A model generated the notes under the pieces. It made no database searches. It had not been told where the DNA came from and saw only the letters and a list, made by a program, of their open reading frames with translations. A stretch of 64,000 nt of DNA from positions 633,081 to 697,080 of the forward strand of contig NZ_JBPPGG010000002.1 in the NCBI RefSeq assembly GCF_051304405.1, in the 5' to 3' direction. The DNA comes from Pedomonas sp051304405. Its GTDB lineage: Bacteria > Pseudomonadota > Alphaproteobacteria > Sphingomonadales > Sphingomonadaceae. Positions 57,508 through 64,000 of this stretch are shown here, one piece after another (position 1 is the first letter of the stretch; each line of letters begins with the position of its first letter). A program made the position numbers and the translations under genes.

Positions 57508-57575
57508 AGCGCAGAAGGTCTCCCCCTGCGCTTTAGCGCGGAAGATCTCCCCCTGCGCTTTAGCGCAGAAGATCA
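57508..57575. repeat. About 29-bp tandem repeat made from the flgC stop-codon region
   Basis: Two and a half units containing AGATCTCCCCCTGCGCTTTAGCGC; the copy nearest flgC includes its last codons and stop. Each unit carries the small hairpin GCGC-TAAA-GCGC, so the flgC-fliE junction has serial hairpins. Confidence 0.7.
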
Positions 57576-57967
57576 ATCGTCCTCATGGTCAGCGACTTGG
57601 CGGCTTCCACCGCATTGAGGTTGGCCTCGTAGGAGCGCTGTGCCTCCTTCATGTCGGTGGCCTCGATGACGCTGTTCACGTTCGGCTTGAGCACATAGCC
57701 CTGCGCGTCCGCTGCCGGGTGGCCGGGCATGTACACCTTTTCGAAATCGGTGGTGTCCACGGTCACCCGGTCCACCTTCACGGTGCGCGCGCCAAGCTGA
57801 CGGTCGAGCACGTCCTTGAACATCACGACCTTGCGCTGGTAGGGCAGCTCGCCCGGCGACTGCGCCACGGAGTCCTTGTTCGCCAGGTTTTCGGCAACCA
57901 CCCGCATGCGCAGGGACTGGGCCTTGAGCCCGGCTGCCGAAATGGCCATCGACCGTTGCAAATCCAT
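57560..57967 (-). CDS. flgC: Flagellar basal-body rod protein FlgC
   Basis: A 135-residue proximal rod protein. The start MDLQRSMAISAAGLKAQSLRMRVVAENLANKDS has the rod-protein signature (SAAGLxAQSxRMRVVAENLAN), and the C-terminal helix EAQRSYEANLNAVEAAKSLTMRTIDLLR completes the coiled coil. It follows flgB after 32 bases. Its stop lies inside the repeat described at 57508. Confidence 0.96.
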   Translation of the reverse strand: MDLQRSMAISAAGLKAQSLRMRVVAENLANKDSVAQSPGELPYQRKVVMFKDVLDRQLGARTVKVDRVTVDTTDFEKVYMPGHPAADAQGYVLKPNVNSVIEATDMKEAQRSYEANLNAVEAAKSLTMRTIDLLR

Positions 57968-57999
57968 GGGCGTTTCTCTCCCTTCGCCGTTGCGGGCGC

Positions 58000-58434
58000 T
58001 TAGTTGTTGCCACCCTTGCCGAGGGCTGTTTTCAGGAGGCCCGCCTGCTTCCGGTAGAGGTTGGTCAGGGCCGTGTATTCCATCTGCACATTGGCAAGCG
58101 AGAGCAGCTGGTCTTCCAGCACCACCGTATTGCCGTTGGGCTTCACCTCGAAGGAGTCCCGGCTCACCCGCGAATTGCTGTTCACGGCGGCCGGGCTGCC
58201 CAGCGCCTTCATCGCCGCCGGCATGGCGATGCGCGGCTTGGCGACACTCGGCGCGCCCGACGGGGTGGAGACCTTCGACAGCACGTCGGAGAAGTCCCGC
58301 TCCACCAGTTCGCGGGCCTCGTATCCGGGCGTGTCCGCGTTCGCGATGTTCTCGGCGATGACTTCCTGCTTGGCCTGAAGCTCGCGCATCTTGCCCGTCA
58401 TGGCCTGGAAAAGGGCGATGGACGACGTATCCAC
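58000..58434 (-). CDS. flgB: Flagellar basal-body rod protein FlgB
   Basis: A 144-residue proximal rod protein. The start is GTG at 58434 (M-D-T-S-S-I-A-L-F-Q-A-M). Signatures are MRELQAKQEVIAENIANADTPGYEARE and the C-terminal NVQMEYTALTNLYRKQAGLLKTALG. It is the first gene of the flgB-flgC-fliE unit, with a CtrA-like site about 50 bases upstream. Confidence 0.96.
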   Translation of the reverse strand: MDTSSIALFQAMTGKMRELQAKQEVIAENIANADTPGYEARELVERDFSDVLSKVSTPSGAPSVAKPRIAMPAAMKALGSPAAVNSNSRVSRDSFEVKPNGNTVVLEDQLLSLANVQMEYTALTNLYRKQAGLLKTALGKGGNN

Positions 58435-58484
58435 AGGTCAAACCTCGTCGGCATGAAACGACAGCCTAGAATGGACCGGCAGCC

Positions 58485-58499
58485 TTAACAGACGGTAAA
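58485..58499 (-). promoter_or_regulatory. CtrA-like site upstream of flgB
   Basis: On the minus strand TTTA-N7-TTAA (58485-58499), one base from the CtrA consensus, 51-65 bases before the flgB start. Confidence 0.4.
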
Positions 58500-58669
58500 C
58501 GACCCCGAAACCAACCCCCTCGCCCCGGCGCGAGAGCGCCCGCCTTTAGCCTTTGTTAGAGTAAATCCCTTTACCTGCATGGTCTTAGCTCATGACATGG
58601 GGGAAAACTTGCCTCTTTTGAGTCAACAACTTGCAGGCATAAGGAAAACTTTATGTCTGTGCCCCTCAC

Positions 58670-58698
58670 TTGGCGATGATATGATCGGGCAGTATAAT
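58670..58698 (+). promoter_or_regulatory. Strong sigma-70-type promoter of a non-coding transcript
   Basis: TTGGCG (58670-58675), a 17-bp spacer and a perfect TATAAT (58693-58698) on the plus strand. No protein-coding start follows; a terminator stands about 160 bases further on. Confidence 0.65.
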
Positions 58699-58704
58699 TT
58701 ATGG

Positions 58705-58880
58705 TGCTGCGGCGGCGTGGATTGATCGACTGCGCCCTGAAGCCAGTGCCTGATCTGCCGACGCCTCGTGTAAGTGCGCACCACGGACGGACAGGCAAAG
58801 CCGGAGCGGCGCCCGGCCCGCAGCATTGTGCAACCACGTGTCACGTTCTGGGAATGGCCCCGCTTCGGCGGGGCTTTTCT
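58705..58880 (+). ncRNA. Candidate structured RNA of about 175 nt
   Basis: The transcript predicted from the 58670 promoter ends at a rho-independent terminator GCCCCGC-TTCG-GCGGGGC-TTTT (58857-58878). Inside, long-range pairings make a rod: CGTGG-A-TTG (58716-58724) with CAA-CCACG (58831-58838), CTGCG (58730-58734) with CGCAG (58819-58823), then GCCTG with CAGGC and CGTG with CACG nearer the tip. A rod with internal bulges is 6S-RNA-like, but I see no decisive sequence signature. SRP RNA, RNase P RNA and tmRNA motifs are absent. Confidence 0.5.
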
Positions 58881-59028
58881 CTTTAGGTCGAGGCCACTGG
58901 GAGCCCGGCGGCTATCGAATATGGCAAGATCATCCAGTCCGACCAGGCCACACCATCGAGCGCCGACTCCCATTACCTAATCTCCATGATGTATAATCCC
59001 GCGAATCAAGCAAAACGCGAGGTCTGGG

Positions 59029-60048
59029 ATGTCTTCCGACGGCTCAAAGGAAATCAGTCTAAAAGCTAATAAAATCAATGTTTTGTCTAGCAATTCCGGC
59101 TCAAAGGAAATCAGTACGATTCAGGGCGTTCTGGACCTCGGGATTGAGAAAGACGCCGAATTTGGCGAAATCGGAATGGGCGTACTGTCGGACGGCACGC
59201 CCTACCTCAATCAGCGCGGCTTGGCTGCTCTGTGCGGCGTCCAGAATGCCCACATCGGAACCATTAGCGCCCAATGGAACGAGATCGATGAGAAGCCTCG
59301 CATAAAGGCTATTAAATCAATCCTCGCCAAGGCCGGTTATACTGCCCCTGCCGCACATATCGAAATCAACCATGGCGGACGGGTGCATTATTGTTACCCA
59401 GCCGAGATATGCCTCGCAGTTCTCGAGTACTATGCATTTGATGCGGGAGCGAATTGCCAGCCTGAGGCAAGGGACAATTTCCGACTCCTGGCCGGGTCAA
59501 AGCTCCGAGAGATGATCTACAGCCAAGTAGGCTATGACCCCTCGGGAAAAAATAATAAGAAGTTTGACAAATGGCATGAGCGTATTGCTCTAAATTACCA
59601 GTCAGCCCCAAAAGGCTATTTCCATGTATTCAATGAAGCCCACACGGTTATTTATGAACTGATCCAAGCGGGCGCGGATATAGGCGAAAAATTCGTCGTG
59701 GATATATCCATAGGGCAGCACTGGTCCAAGTATTGGACCGATAACAATTTATCCGAACAGTACGGGGAGCGGCGCAAGTATCCGCACCACTACCCAGATA
59801 GTCACCCTCAGGCCAAATCCAACCCTCAAGAGTCCTGGTGCTACCCTCTCGCAGCTTTAGGGGCCTATCGAGAGTGGCTGCAAGATTATTACATTGAGGG
59901 AGGAAAATTCAGCTCCTACCTTAAGAACAAGGTAAAAAACGGAGATATCGCCCCTTCTGTCGCCCAACTTGCAATCGCAGCCTTAGCCCACGGCCAAATT
60001 GCTGGGCCGACTGTGCAGGGCAAAATTGCCGGGCCGAACCACAGCTAA
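59029..60048 (+). CDS. bstA: BstA-like prophage abortive-infection protein (KilA-N type)
   Basis: A 339-residue protein. After a 40-residue leader containing two copies of GSKEIS comes GEIGMGVLSDGTPYLNQRGLAALCGVQNAHIGTIS, the KilA-N-like DNA-binding region of BstA, then VHYCYPAEICLAVLEYYAF, NFRLLAGSKLREMIYSQVGYDP, VVDISIGQHWSKYW and NNLSEQYGERRKYPHHYPD. This layout matches my memory of BstA proteins, which stop lytic phages while a short DNA element (aba) in the bstA locus protects the carrier prophage. DNA is clearly AT-richer than the host genes. It lies beside the lysis module, convergent with the spanin genes. No database search was possible. Confidence 0.65.
   Translation: MSSDGSKEISLKANKINVLSSNSGSKEISTIQGVLDLGIEKDAEFGEIGMGVLSDGTPYLNQRGLAALCGVQNAHIGTISAQWNEIDEKPRIKAIKSILAKAGYTAPAAHIEINHGGRVHYCYPAEICLAVLEYYAFDAGANCQPEARDNFRLLAGSKLREMIYSQVGYDPSGKNNKKFDKWHERIALNYQSAPKGYFHVFNEAHTVIYELIQAGADIGEKFVVDISIGQHWSKYWTDNNLSEQYGERRKYPHHYPDSHPQAKSNPQESWCYPLAALGAYREWLQDYYIEGGKFSSYLKNKVKNGDIAPSVAQLAIAALAHGQIAGPTVQGKIAGPNHS
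59040..59115 (+). repeat. 19-bp perfect direct repeat in the 5' end of the bstA-like gene
   Basis: CGGCTCAAAGGAAATCAGT at 59040-59058 and 59097-59115, offset 57 bases, so both read GSKEIS in frame. The intervening 38 bases are AT-rich. The position inside the start of the gene is where an aba-type immunity element would be expected. Confidence 0.9.
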
Positions 60049-60096
60049 TTCTCTGTTCCACACTCGAGCGGCCGTCCCTCAAACAACTGGCGGCCG

Positions 60097-60345
60097 CTAC
60101 CCCGGCCACGCCTCCACCGCCAGCCGTCGGCGACTGTCGCAGTCATCGTAGGCCTCGGCCACGGAGATCACCCACGCCACCACCTCACCGGCCGTCGCCG
60201 GGGCCTCCGGCAGAGGCGGGCACGGCTGAGCCGCCCGGGCTGGCACCGGCGGCAATGCTGGAATTGGCTGCCTCGATGGCCCGGCGCATGAGGTCGCGGC
60301 CAGCATCGTCAATGCACTCAGCAGCAGCGGCAGGCGTCTGGACAT
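60097..60345 (-). CDS. Outer-membrane spanin lipoprotein (Rz1/LysC-like)
   Basis: An 82-residue prophage lipoprotein: signal MSRRLPLLLSALTMLAATSC with the lipobox cysteine at 20, then a proline-rich segment (PIPALPPVPARAAQPCPPLPEAP) and the end VAWVISVAEAYDDCDSRRRLAVEAW, as in LysC-type o-spanins. Its start lies inside the i-spanin gene in another frame, the classic nested spanin arrangement. It joins inner and outer membranes at the end of lysis. Confidence 0.85.
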   Translation of the reverse strand: MSRRLPLLLSALTMLAATSCAGPSRQPIPALPPVPARAAQPCPPLPEAPATAGEVVAWVISVAEAYDDCDSRRRLAVEAWPG

Positions 60346-60601
60346 AGCGGATCACCTCTCTCTCGATAGGGACGAACACGCGCTCGCGCTCCGCGTCTCG
60401 CTGGGTGGCGGCCTCCGTGGCCGTGTCGTGCCGCTCCCTGAACTCCAGCTGGCGCTCCTGTTGGGCCCGCTCCCAGCGCCCCCGCTCGGCCAGCACGCCG
60501 CGCTCGTAGGCCGCAGATTCGAGACGGGCGACCAGGAGCCAGACGGCCCCGACGGCTCCGGCCAGCGCCAGAGCCTTGCCCCACCAGGGCAGCGCCATCA
60601 T
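60185..60601 (-). CDS. Inner-membrane spanin (Rz/LysB-like)
   Basis: A 138-residue protein with one N-terminal membrane helix (about 5-26) and a charged coiled-coil periplasmic domain (RWERAQQERQLEFRERHDTATEAATQRDAERERVF). It overlaps the endolysin stop (ATGA) and contains the o-spanin start. The C-terminal end is Gly/Ala/Pro-rich where the frames overlap. Confidence 0.85.
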   Translation of the reverse strand: MMALPWWGKALALAGAVGAVWLLVARLESAAYERGVLAERGRWERAQQERQLEFRERHDTATEAATQRDAERERVFVPIEREVIRYVQTPAAAAECIDDAGRDLMRRAIEAANSSIAAGASPGGSAVPASAGGPGDGR

Positions 60602-61155
60602 GCCAGCGCCCCCACCTGGCCGACGCGCGTGCGCAGCCAGCCGTAGACGAACGCCTCGTTGGCCGGCCGCCGCTCCGCCAGATCGATGTACCGCTCCCCC
60701 TTGAGACAGCGCAGGGCGGTCAGGAGTACCGCCTCGCCCTCTCGGCCCCGGATGCGCAGGTAGGCCTGCAGGGCGCCGAGCGTCGCAGGGCCGATCTGGC
60801 CGTCCATCTTGAGGTCAGCATAGTCCGTCTGCTGCCGATTGAGTGCGTTCAGCGCCCGCTGGAGCATCTGCGCCGCAATGGCGGGCCCCATGTTCACGCC
60901 GGTATCGAACAGCTCCTCGGCCACCAGCTCGGAGAGCGCGGCCACCCGGTCGAACCGGGGCTTGATCCAGTACCGCTGACGGTAGATGCGGATGGCCTCG
61001 GAGCGCGGCATCGCCCGCATGGCGCCGGTGTAGCCCTCCTCCCGCGCCACCGCGACAGTGATGCCCCAGATCGTCTCACCACCCCGGTCAGCCGGGTGAT
61101 CCACGTACCCTCCCTCGCGCCCGATCAGGCGCTCGATCATCGCGTCAACGCTCAT
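60598..61155 (-). CDS. Phage endolysin, glycoside hydrolase 108 family
   Basis: A 185-residue peptidoglycan hydrolase. The catalytic glutamate is E14 in IGREGGYVDHPADRGGETIWGIT, the hallmark of GH108; YWIKPRFDRVAALSELVAEELFDTGVNMGP follows. The C-terminal part (MDGQIGPATLGALQAYL) is a peptidoglycan-binding domain of the PG_binding_3 type. No signal peptide, so a holin is needed for release. It overlaps both its neighbours. Confidence 0.93.
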   Translation of the reverse strand: MSVDAMIERLIGREGGYVDHPADRGGETIWGITVAVAREEGYTGAMRAMPRSEAIRIYRQRYWIKPRFDRVAALSELVAEELFDTGVNMGPAIAAQMLQRALNALNRQQTDYADLKMDGQIGPATLGALQAYLRIRGREGEAVLLTALRCLKGERYIDLAERRPANEAFVYGWLRTRVGQVGALA

Positions 61156-61273
61156 GTCGCCCTCCTCTCAGGCAACGGTGGCAGTCCACACCGTGTCGCC
61201 AGGCCCTGACCAGCGCCACCGCTGAAACCAGGGCGAACCCCAACCCCAGAATGATGATGACCGGCTCACCCAT
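61145..61273 (-). CDS. Small phage membrane protein, 42 residues
   Basis: Starts MGEPVIIILGLGFALVSAVALVRAWRHG: one membrane helix and a short tail with two cysteines. It overlaps the holin stop by eight bases and the endolysin start by eleven, so it is translated as part of the lysis cassette. It may be an accessory holin or antiholin. Confidence 0.65.
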   Translation of the reverse strand: MGEPVIIILGLGFALVSAVALVRAWRHGVDCHRCLRGGRHER

Positions 61274-61616
61274 TCGGCGTCTCCTCCAGACCCAGCCGCC
61301 GACGCGCCAGAATCTCCAGCCCGTGGAGGAAGAATGCGGTCCCCAGCGCGCCGAGCAGCATGCTCGCCAGCACGATGCCCTCGACAGGCCATTCTCGCAG
61401 CCGTCCGACCGTGACCGCCAGCACGGCATAGGCGGGCAAAGCCATGACCTCGGACAGCGCCAGCCAGCGCCGCCGCCGTTCCCACGCTTCCCGGGCGCCG
61501 GGATCGTCCGGGGGCTCGGGCGAGACGCGGAACAGGACGTAGCCGCACCGGGCGCCGAGGCCCGCCAGGGCACTGCCGAGGGCGAACAGCCACAGAACAA
61601 CATCATCGCGCGTCAT
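61266..61616 (-). CDS. Phage holin (LydA/holin 3_3-like)
   Basis: A 116-residue protein with three hydrophobic helices (about 5-32, 49-70, 80-102) and a charged loop EPPDDPGAREAWERRRRW. The LALSEVMALPAYAVLAVTVG and ASMLLGALGTAFFLHGLEI segments resemble LydA-type holins. It releases the endolysin by making inner-membrane holes. It is first in the lysis cassette. Confidence 0.75.
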   Translation of the reverse strand: MTRDDVVLWLFALGSALAGLGARCGYVLFRVSPEPPDDPGAREAWERRRRWLALSEVMALPAYAVLAVTVGRLREWPVEGIVLASMLLGALGTAFFLHGLEILARRRLGLEETPNG

Positions 61617-61680
61617 TGGCGGTCCTTTCCGGGCATAAAAAGAGCGCCTGGAGGCGCGTGTCGGATGGAATGTTTGCGGG

Positions 61681-63273
61681 TCAGCCGATTATCACGGCCA
61701 CCCAAGCGCGGCCGTCGGGCAGGATCTTCCAGACCTTGCCCACTGTGCGGGGGCCCGGCGCTTCAACAGGCACGCCGATGATGCCACCATCCGGCCCCGG
61801 CGCGGCATCGATGTATTGGCCTGGCAATGCGCCGGTCACATTCACCGGCACCTGGCCAGAGAAAGCGATGCGGTCCCATTTGACGCGCTCGGCCTCAAGG
61901 CGCGCCTCGAAGTCGGCAAGGTCCGCCTCATACTGCTGCATGGCTGTAGCGTGAGCCGCGCGGGCGGCTTCAATAGCGGCGGCATGATCGGCTTGGGCTG
62001 CTTCCCATGCCGCCATCTTGGCCGCATAGTCGGGGTCGCCGTCAACCGGCCGCTCAGGGCCGGTGTATGCTGGCAGATCAAGCGCCGGTCGCTCGGGGCG
62101 TGGACCAACCGCCTGCGCCCAAGTGTCATTGCCGACAACGGCCGGATTGGTGGATTTGATGACGAAAGTATGAGCATCGTCGAAGCGGTCGGTTAGAAGA
62201 CCATCGGCGTTGATGCCGCAGATCGCGCCCGGGTTGAGGGCAGAGCAATACCACGCCTTGAGGACGTACTCGGCATAGTCCGCTCCGTTGGTGTTGATGG
62301 TGCCCGCAGCATTGATTGACCGGCTCGTGGTCGTGTTGTTGCCGATCACCATTGCTGTTGCAGAAGCAGACCAGTTCGACCCGTCCACCTTGTCGAAACC
62401 AACTCGCCCCCCCAGGACAAGGAAGCGCGTGCCCACTGCCGCGCCGGACTTATCAATGTAGTGAGTGCTCCCGCTCGGCACCCCCACCAGGAGGTTGCCG
62501 TTGGCATCAAGCACTATCCCATCCGAAAAAGCAGACCCGTCCGCAGGGCCATGGCCGAGGTGCATTGCGCTGCCTGTCGGCACCGAGATGTAAGCATCCG
62601 TTCCGCTTGACGCATAGAGGGCTAGGTGCGTGGTGTTTGACTTAGCCAGTAATTGGCTGGCCGTATTGGAGCCTCCCACCTGCAAGCGTCGGTCACCAGC
62701 CCCGTCGAATGTGCTCGTCCCAATGCCAAGGCGGCCGCTCGCATCGACATAGACGCCCAGGGCCGCCAGAACCTCGTTCACCAGCCGCAGCGCCGTCACA
62801 TTGACGCCGTTACCTTCCTGCAGGGCGGGCAGCACCTCGGCACCGGTCAACGTCGCCGCCGCTGGGCCGGCTGTCAGCAGCGCCAGCACATCCGCAGGGC
62901 TCAGATCCTCTACATCCCCTGCGCCCGCGCTTTTCCGCCCCTTGAGCGTCCCGGCGGCCGCCGCCGCCCAGGCATCGCGCCCGGTCTGGTAGTGCGTGAC
63001 CAGCGTCGATACCTGCTCGTACAGCAGCCGCAGGGCGCCGGTGCTCCCGGTCGGCTGAATCGCATAGGGCTGCCCCGTCGCCGTCGGGCCCTGGTAGTCG
63101 GTCGCCAGCGTAAAGGTGGTCTCCGAGGAGATCGCCGCGATCTCATACGGCTCGCCGTCCGGGCCCCAGAAGGTATCACCGGGGAAGATATTCGTCAGAG
63201 CATTGCCGCCGGTCAGGGTAACAGCGGGCGAGCCGTTGGTGACCCCAACGGTGCCAGTGCGATACCACGCCAT
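61681..63273 (-). CDS. Phage tail fibre protein
   Basis: A 530-residue protein. The N-terminal part MAWYRTGTVGVTNGSPAVTLTGGN with WGPDGEPYEIAAIS is a common phage tail-attachment fold. The middle is a repetitive beta region with GIGTSTFDGAGDRRLQVGG (typical of tail-fibre repeats) and SRSINAAGTINTNGADYAEY ahead of a chaperone-like domain. Residues about 415-465 form an Ala-rich coiled coil (DYAAKMAAWEAAQADHAAAI). It probably decides host binding. Confidence 0.85.
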   Translation of the reverse strand: MAWYRTGTVGVTNGSPAVTLTGGNALTNIFPGDTFWGPDGEPYEIAAISSETTFTLATDYQGPTATGQPYAIQPTGSTGALRLLYEQVSTLVTHYQTGRDAWAAAAAGTLKGRKSAGAGDVEDLSPADVLALLTAGPAAATLTGAEVLPALQEGNGVNVTALRLVNEVLAALGVYVDASGRLGIGTSTFDGAGDRRLQVGGSNTASQLLAKSNTTHLALYASSGTDAYISVPTGSAMHLGHGPADGSAFSDGIVLDANGNLLVGVPSGSTHYIDKSGAAVGTRFLVLGGRVGFDKVDGSNWSASATAMVIGNNTTTSRSINAAGTINTNGADYAEYVLKAWYCSALNPGAICGINADGLLTDRFDDAHTFVIKSTNPAVVGNDTWAQAVGPRPERPALDLPAYTGPERPVDGDPDYAAKMAAWEAAQADHAAAIEAARAAHATAMQQYEADLADFEARLEAERVKWDRIAFSGQVPVNVTGALPGQYIDAAPGPDGGIIGVPVEAPGPRTVGKVWKILPDGRAWVAVIIG

Positions 63274-63288
63274 GATTGTCTCCGCAGA

Positions 63289-63984
63289 TCAGTCGTAGTC
63301 AGTGACGTCCACCACCAGGAACTGGTAGTTCGGCTGGGTCAGGTCGTAGCGCTGGGTGCCCTGCGAGCCCGCCGTAAAATCCCACATTTTCAGGTGCACC
63401 CCCTGGAGGGTGTGGTCGTCCACGTTTCGGAGACCGCAGATGACGTTTGCGGTCTCGATGAAACCGCTGCCGGCGTCCCGCAGATACCGGTACCCCGCCC
63501 AGCGGCAGCAGATGAAAGCGACCCGCTTGCTGGACGGATATGTCCAGGTCTTCGCCGTGAAAGATGACGCCGCGCCGTCGGAGCCGGTGATGACATCGAG
63601 CAGGCGCAGCGGCCGATCCGCATTGCAATAGACAACATCGCCGTTTGCGTCGTAGGTCTGGATGCCGGACCCGCTGGTCCGCAGCGTCCCGCGCTTGAAG
63701 GGGTAGTAGGTGATGAGCCCCGCCCCCTTTGTGCGCACGTCCATGAGCCACGAAGTCACGCCCAGGGGCCTGCATCGGATGGGGGTGGCGCCCGTTAAGC
63801 TCTGCATGGCCACCAGCGGCGGATGAGGCGAATTGCCGACCGCGATGGAGGACTCCCAGTCCCCGCCGTTGAGGGTGGGCACGCTCGCCGTCACCTGGAC
63901 GACACTGTCGAGCGCGTAGTTGAAGTGGTTCGTGTCGAAAAGGACCGTCCCCGCCTCGTTGCGGACCTCCAGACCGAACGCCAT
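63289..63984 (-). CDS. Phage tail or baseplate structural protein, unrecognised family
   Basis: A 231-residue beta-rich protein starting MAFGLEVRNEAGTVLFDTNHFNYALDSVVQV, as in short structural proteins that lie just before tail fibres in many siphophages; FICCRWAGYRYLRDAGSGF and GVHLKMWDFTAGSQGTQRYD are further marks. The specific role is not known. The ATG at 63984 overlaps the TGA of the next gene on the right (TGATG). Confidence 0.75.
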   Translation of the reverse strand: MAFGLEVRNEAGTVLFDTNHFNYALDSVVQVTASVPTLNGGDWESSIAVGNSPHPPLVAMQSLTGATPIRCRPLGVTSWLMDVRTKGAGLITYYPFKRGTLRTSGSGIQTYDANGDVVYCNADRPLRLLDVITGSDGAASSFTAKTWTYPSSKRVAFICCRWAGYRYLRDAGSGFIETANVICGLRNVDDHTLQGVHLKMWDFTAGSQGTQRYDLTQPNYQFLVVDVTDYD

Positions 63985-64000
63985 CAGTAGACCCCATAGA
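63984..64000 (-). CDS. Last codons of an upstream prophage gene, cut by the right edge
   Basis: Reading in from the right edge on the minus strand, Y-G-V-Y and a TGA stop overlap the start of the next gene as TGATG. The tight packing suggests the prophage tail operon continues to the right. Too short to name. Confidence 0.4.

Noticed and set aside
58705..58880. SRP RNA, RNase P RNA or tmRNA
   Set aside because: The GGAAG/GCAGC tetraloop region of SRP RNA, the RNase P core motifs and a tRNA-like end with CCA are not present.
59029..64000. Gene transfer agent cluster
   Set aside because: A holin, GH108 endolysin, nested spanins and a BstA-like gene point to a normal lysogenic phage.

Overview
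The window looks like a chromosomal segment of a GC-rich alphaproteobacterium. The evidence is the usg family gene, a CckA cell-cycle kinase beside flhB, the order alaS-recA-cckA-flagellar export genes, an alphaproteobacterial-type SOS box, PEP-CTERM and TonB-receptor proteins, and a Sphingomonas-type (PhoK-like) phosphatase. Sphingomonadales or a Rhodospirillales-like lineage fits; the sequence alone does not settle the order. Coding density is high and most reading frames opposite real genes stay open because of GC-biased codon use, so starts were set by ribosome binding sites, overlaps and family motifs.

Layout. 1-12 kb: fdhD, UDP-glucose dehydrogenase, a small polyamine set (PuuB-like oxidoreductase, aguB, aguA and an M28 peptidase) interrupted by class I fumarase, then usg, a small unknown gene and fpr. 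12-17 kb: an iron-uptake set on the minus strand (piuC, tonB, a Sel1-repeat protein, a catecholate-type TonB receptor) with two Fur-box-like sites. 17-22 kb: DUF389 membrane protein, PEP-CTERM protein, tRNA-His, HIT protein and a possible small hydrophobic toxin peptide. 22-26.7 kb: a nucleotidyltransferase, then glnB-glnA behind an excellent sigma-54 promoter, a TorF-type porin and a candidate small RNA. 26.7-46 kb: parE, oxygenase, an orphan antitoxin with a wrecked toxin, DmdC/DmdB-like acyl-CoA genes around sua5, CYTH/NUDIX, pssA-psd, a LOG-type hydrolase, icd, membrane proteins and a PhoK-like phosphatase. 46-58.4 kb: alaS, recA, cckA and flagellar genes.

The flagellar genes flgB-flgC-fliE and fliQ-fliR-flhB, normally contiguous in relatives, are separated here by two opposite-strand genes that encode paralogous 165-residue proteins of unknown function. 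Both flagellar halves carry CtrA-like sites, which fits the CckA-CtrA pathway encoded next door.

From about 58.5 kb to the right edge the window enters a prophage: a promoter-terminator unit for a structured RNA of about 175 nt, an AT-richer BstA-like (KilA-N type) abortive-infection gene with a 19-bp in-frame direct repeat at its 5' end, then a minus-strand lysis module (nested spanins, GH108 endolysin, small membrane protein, holin) and tail genes that run off the window.

Across the whole window a family of REP-like elements recurs: 11-13 bp GC-rich hairpins of the form GCAGGAGGGTC-n-GACCCTCCTGC, followed by ACCTCCC, often paired head to head about 185-220 bp apart. Several unrelated short tandem repeats (10, 17, 17, 18 and about 29 bp units) also sit between genes.
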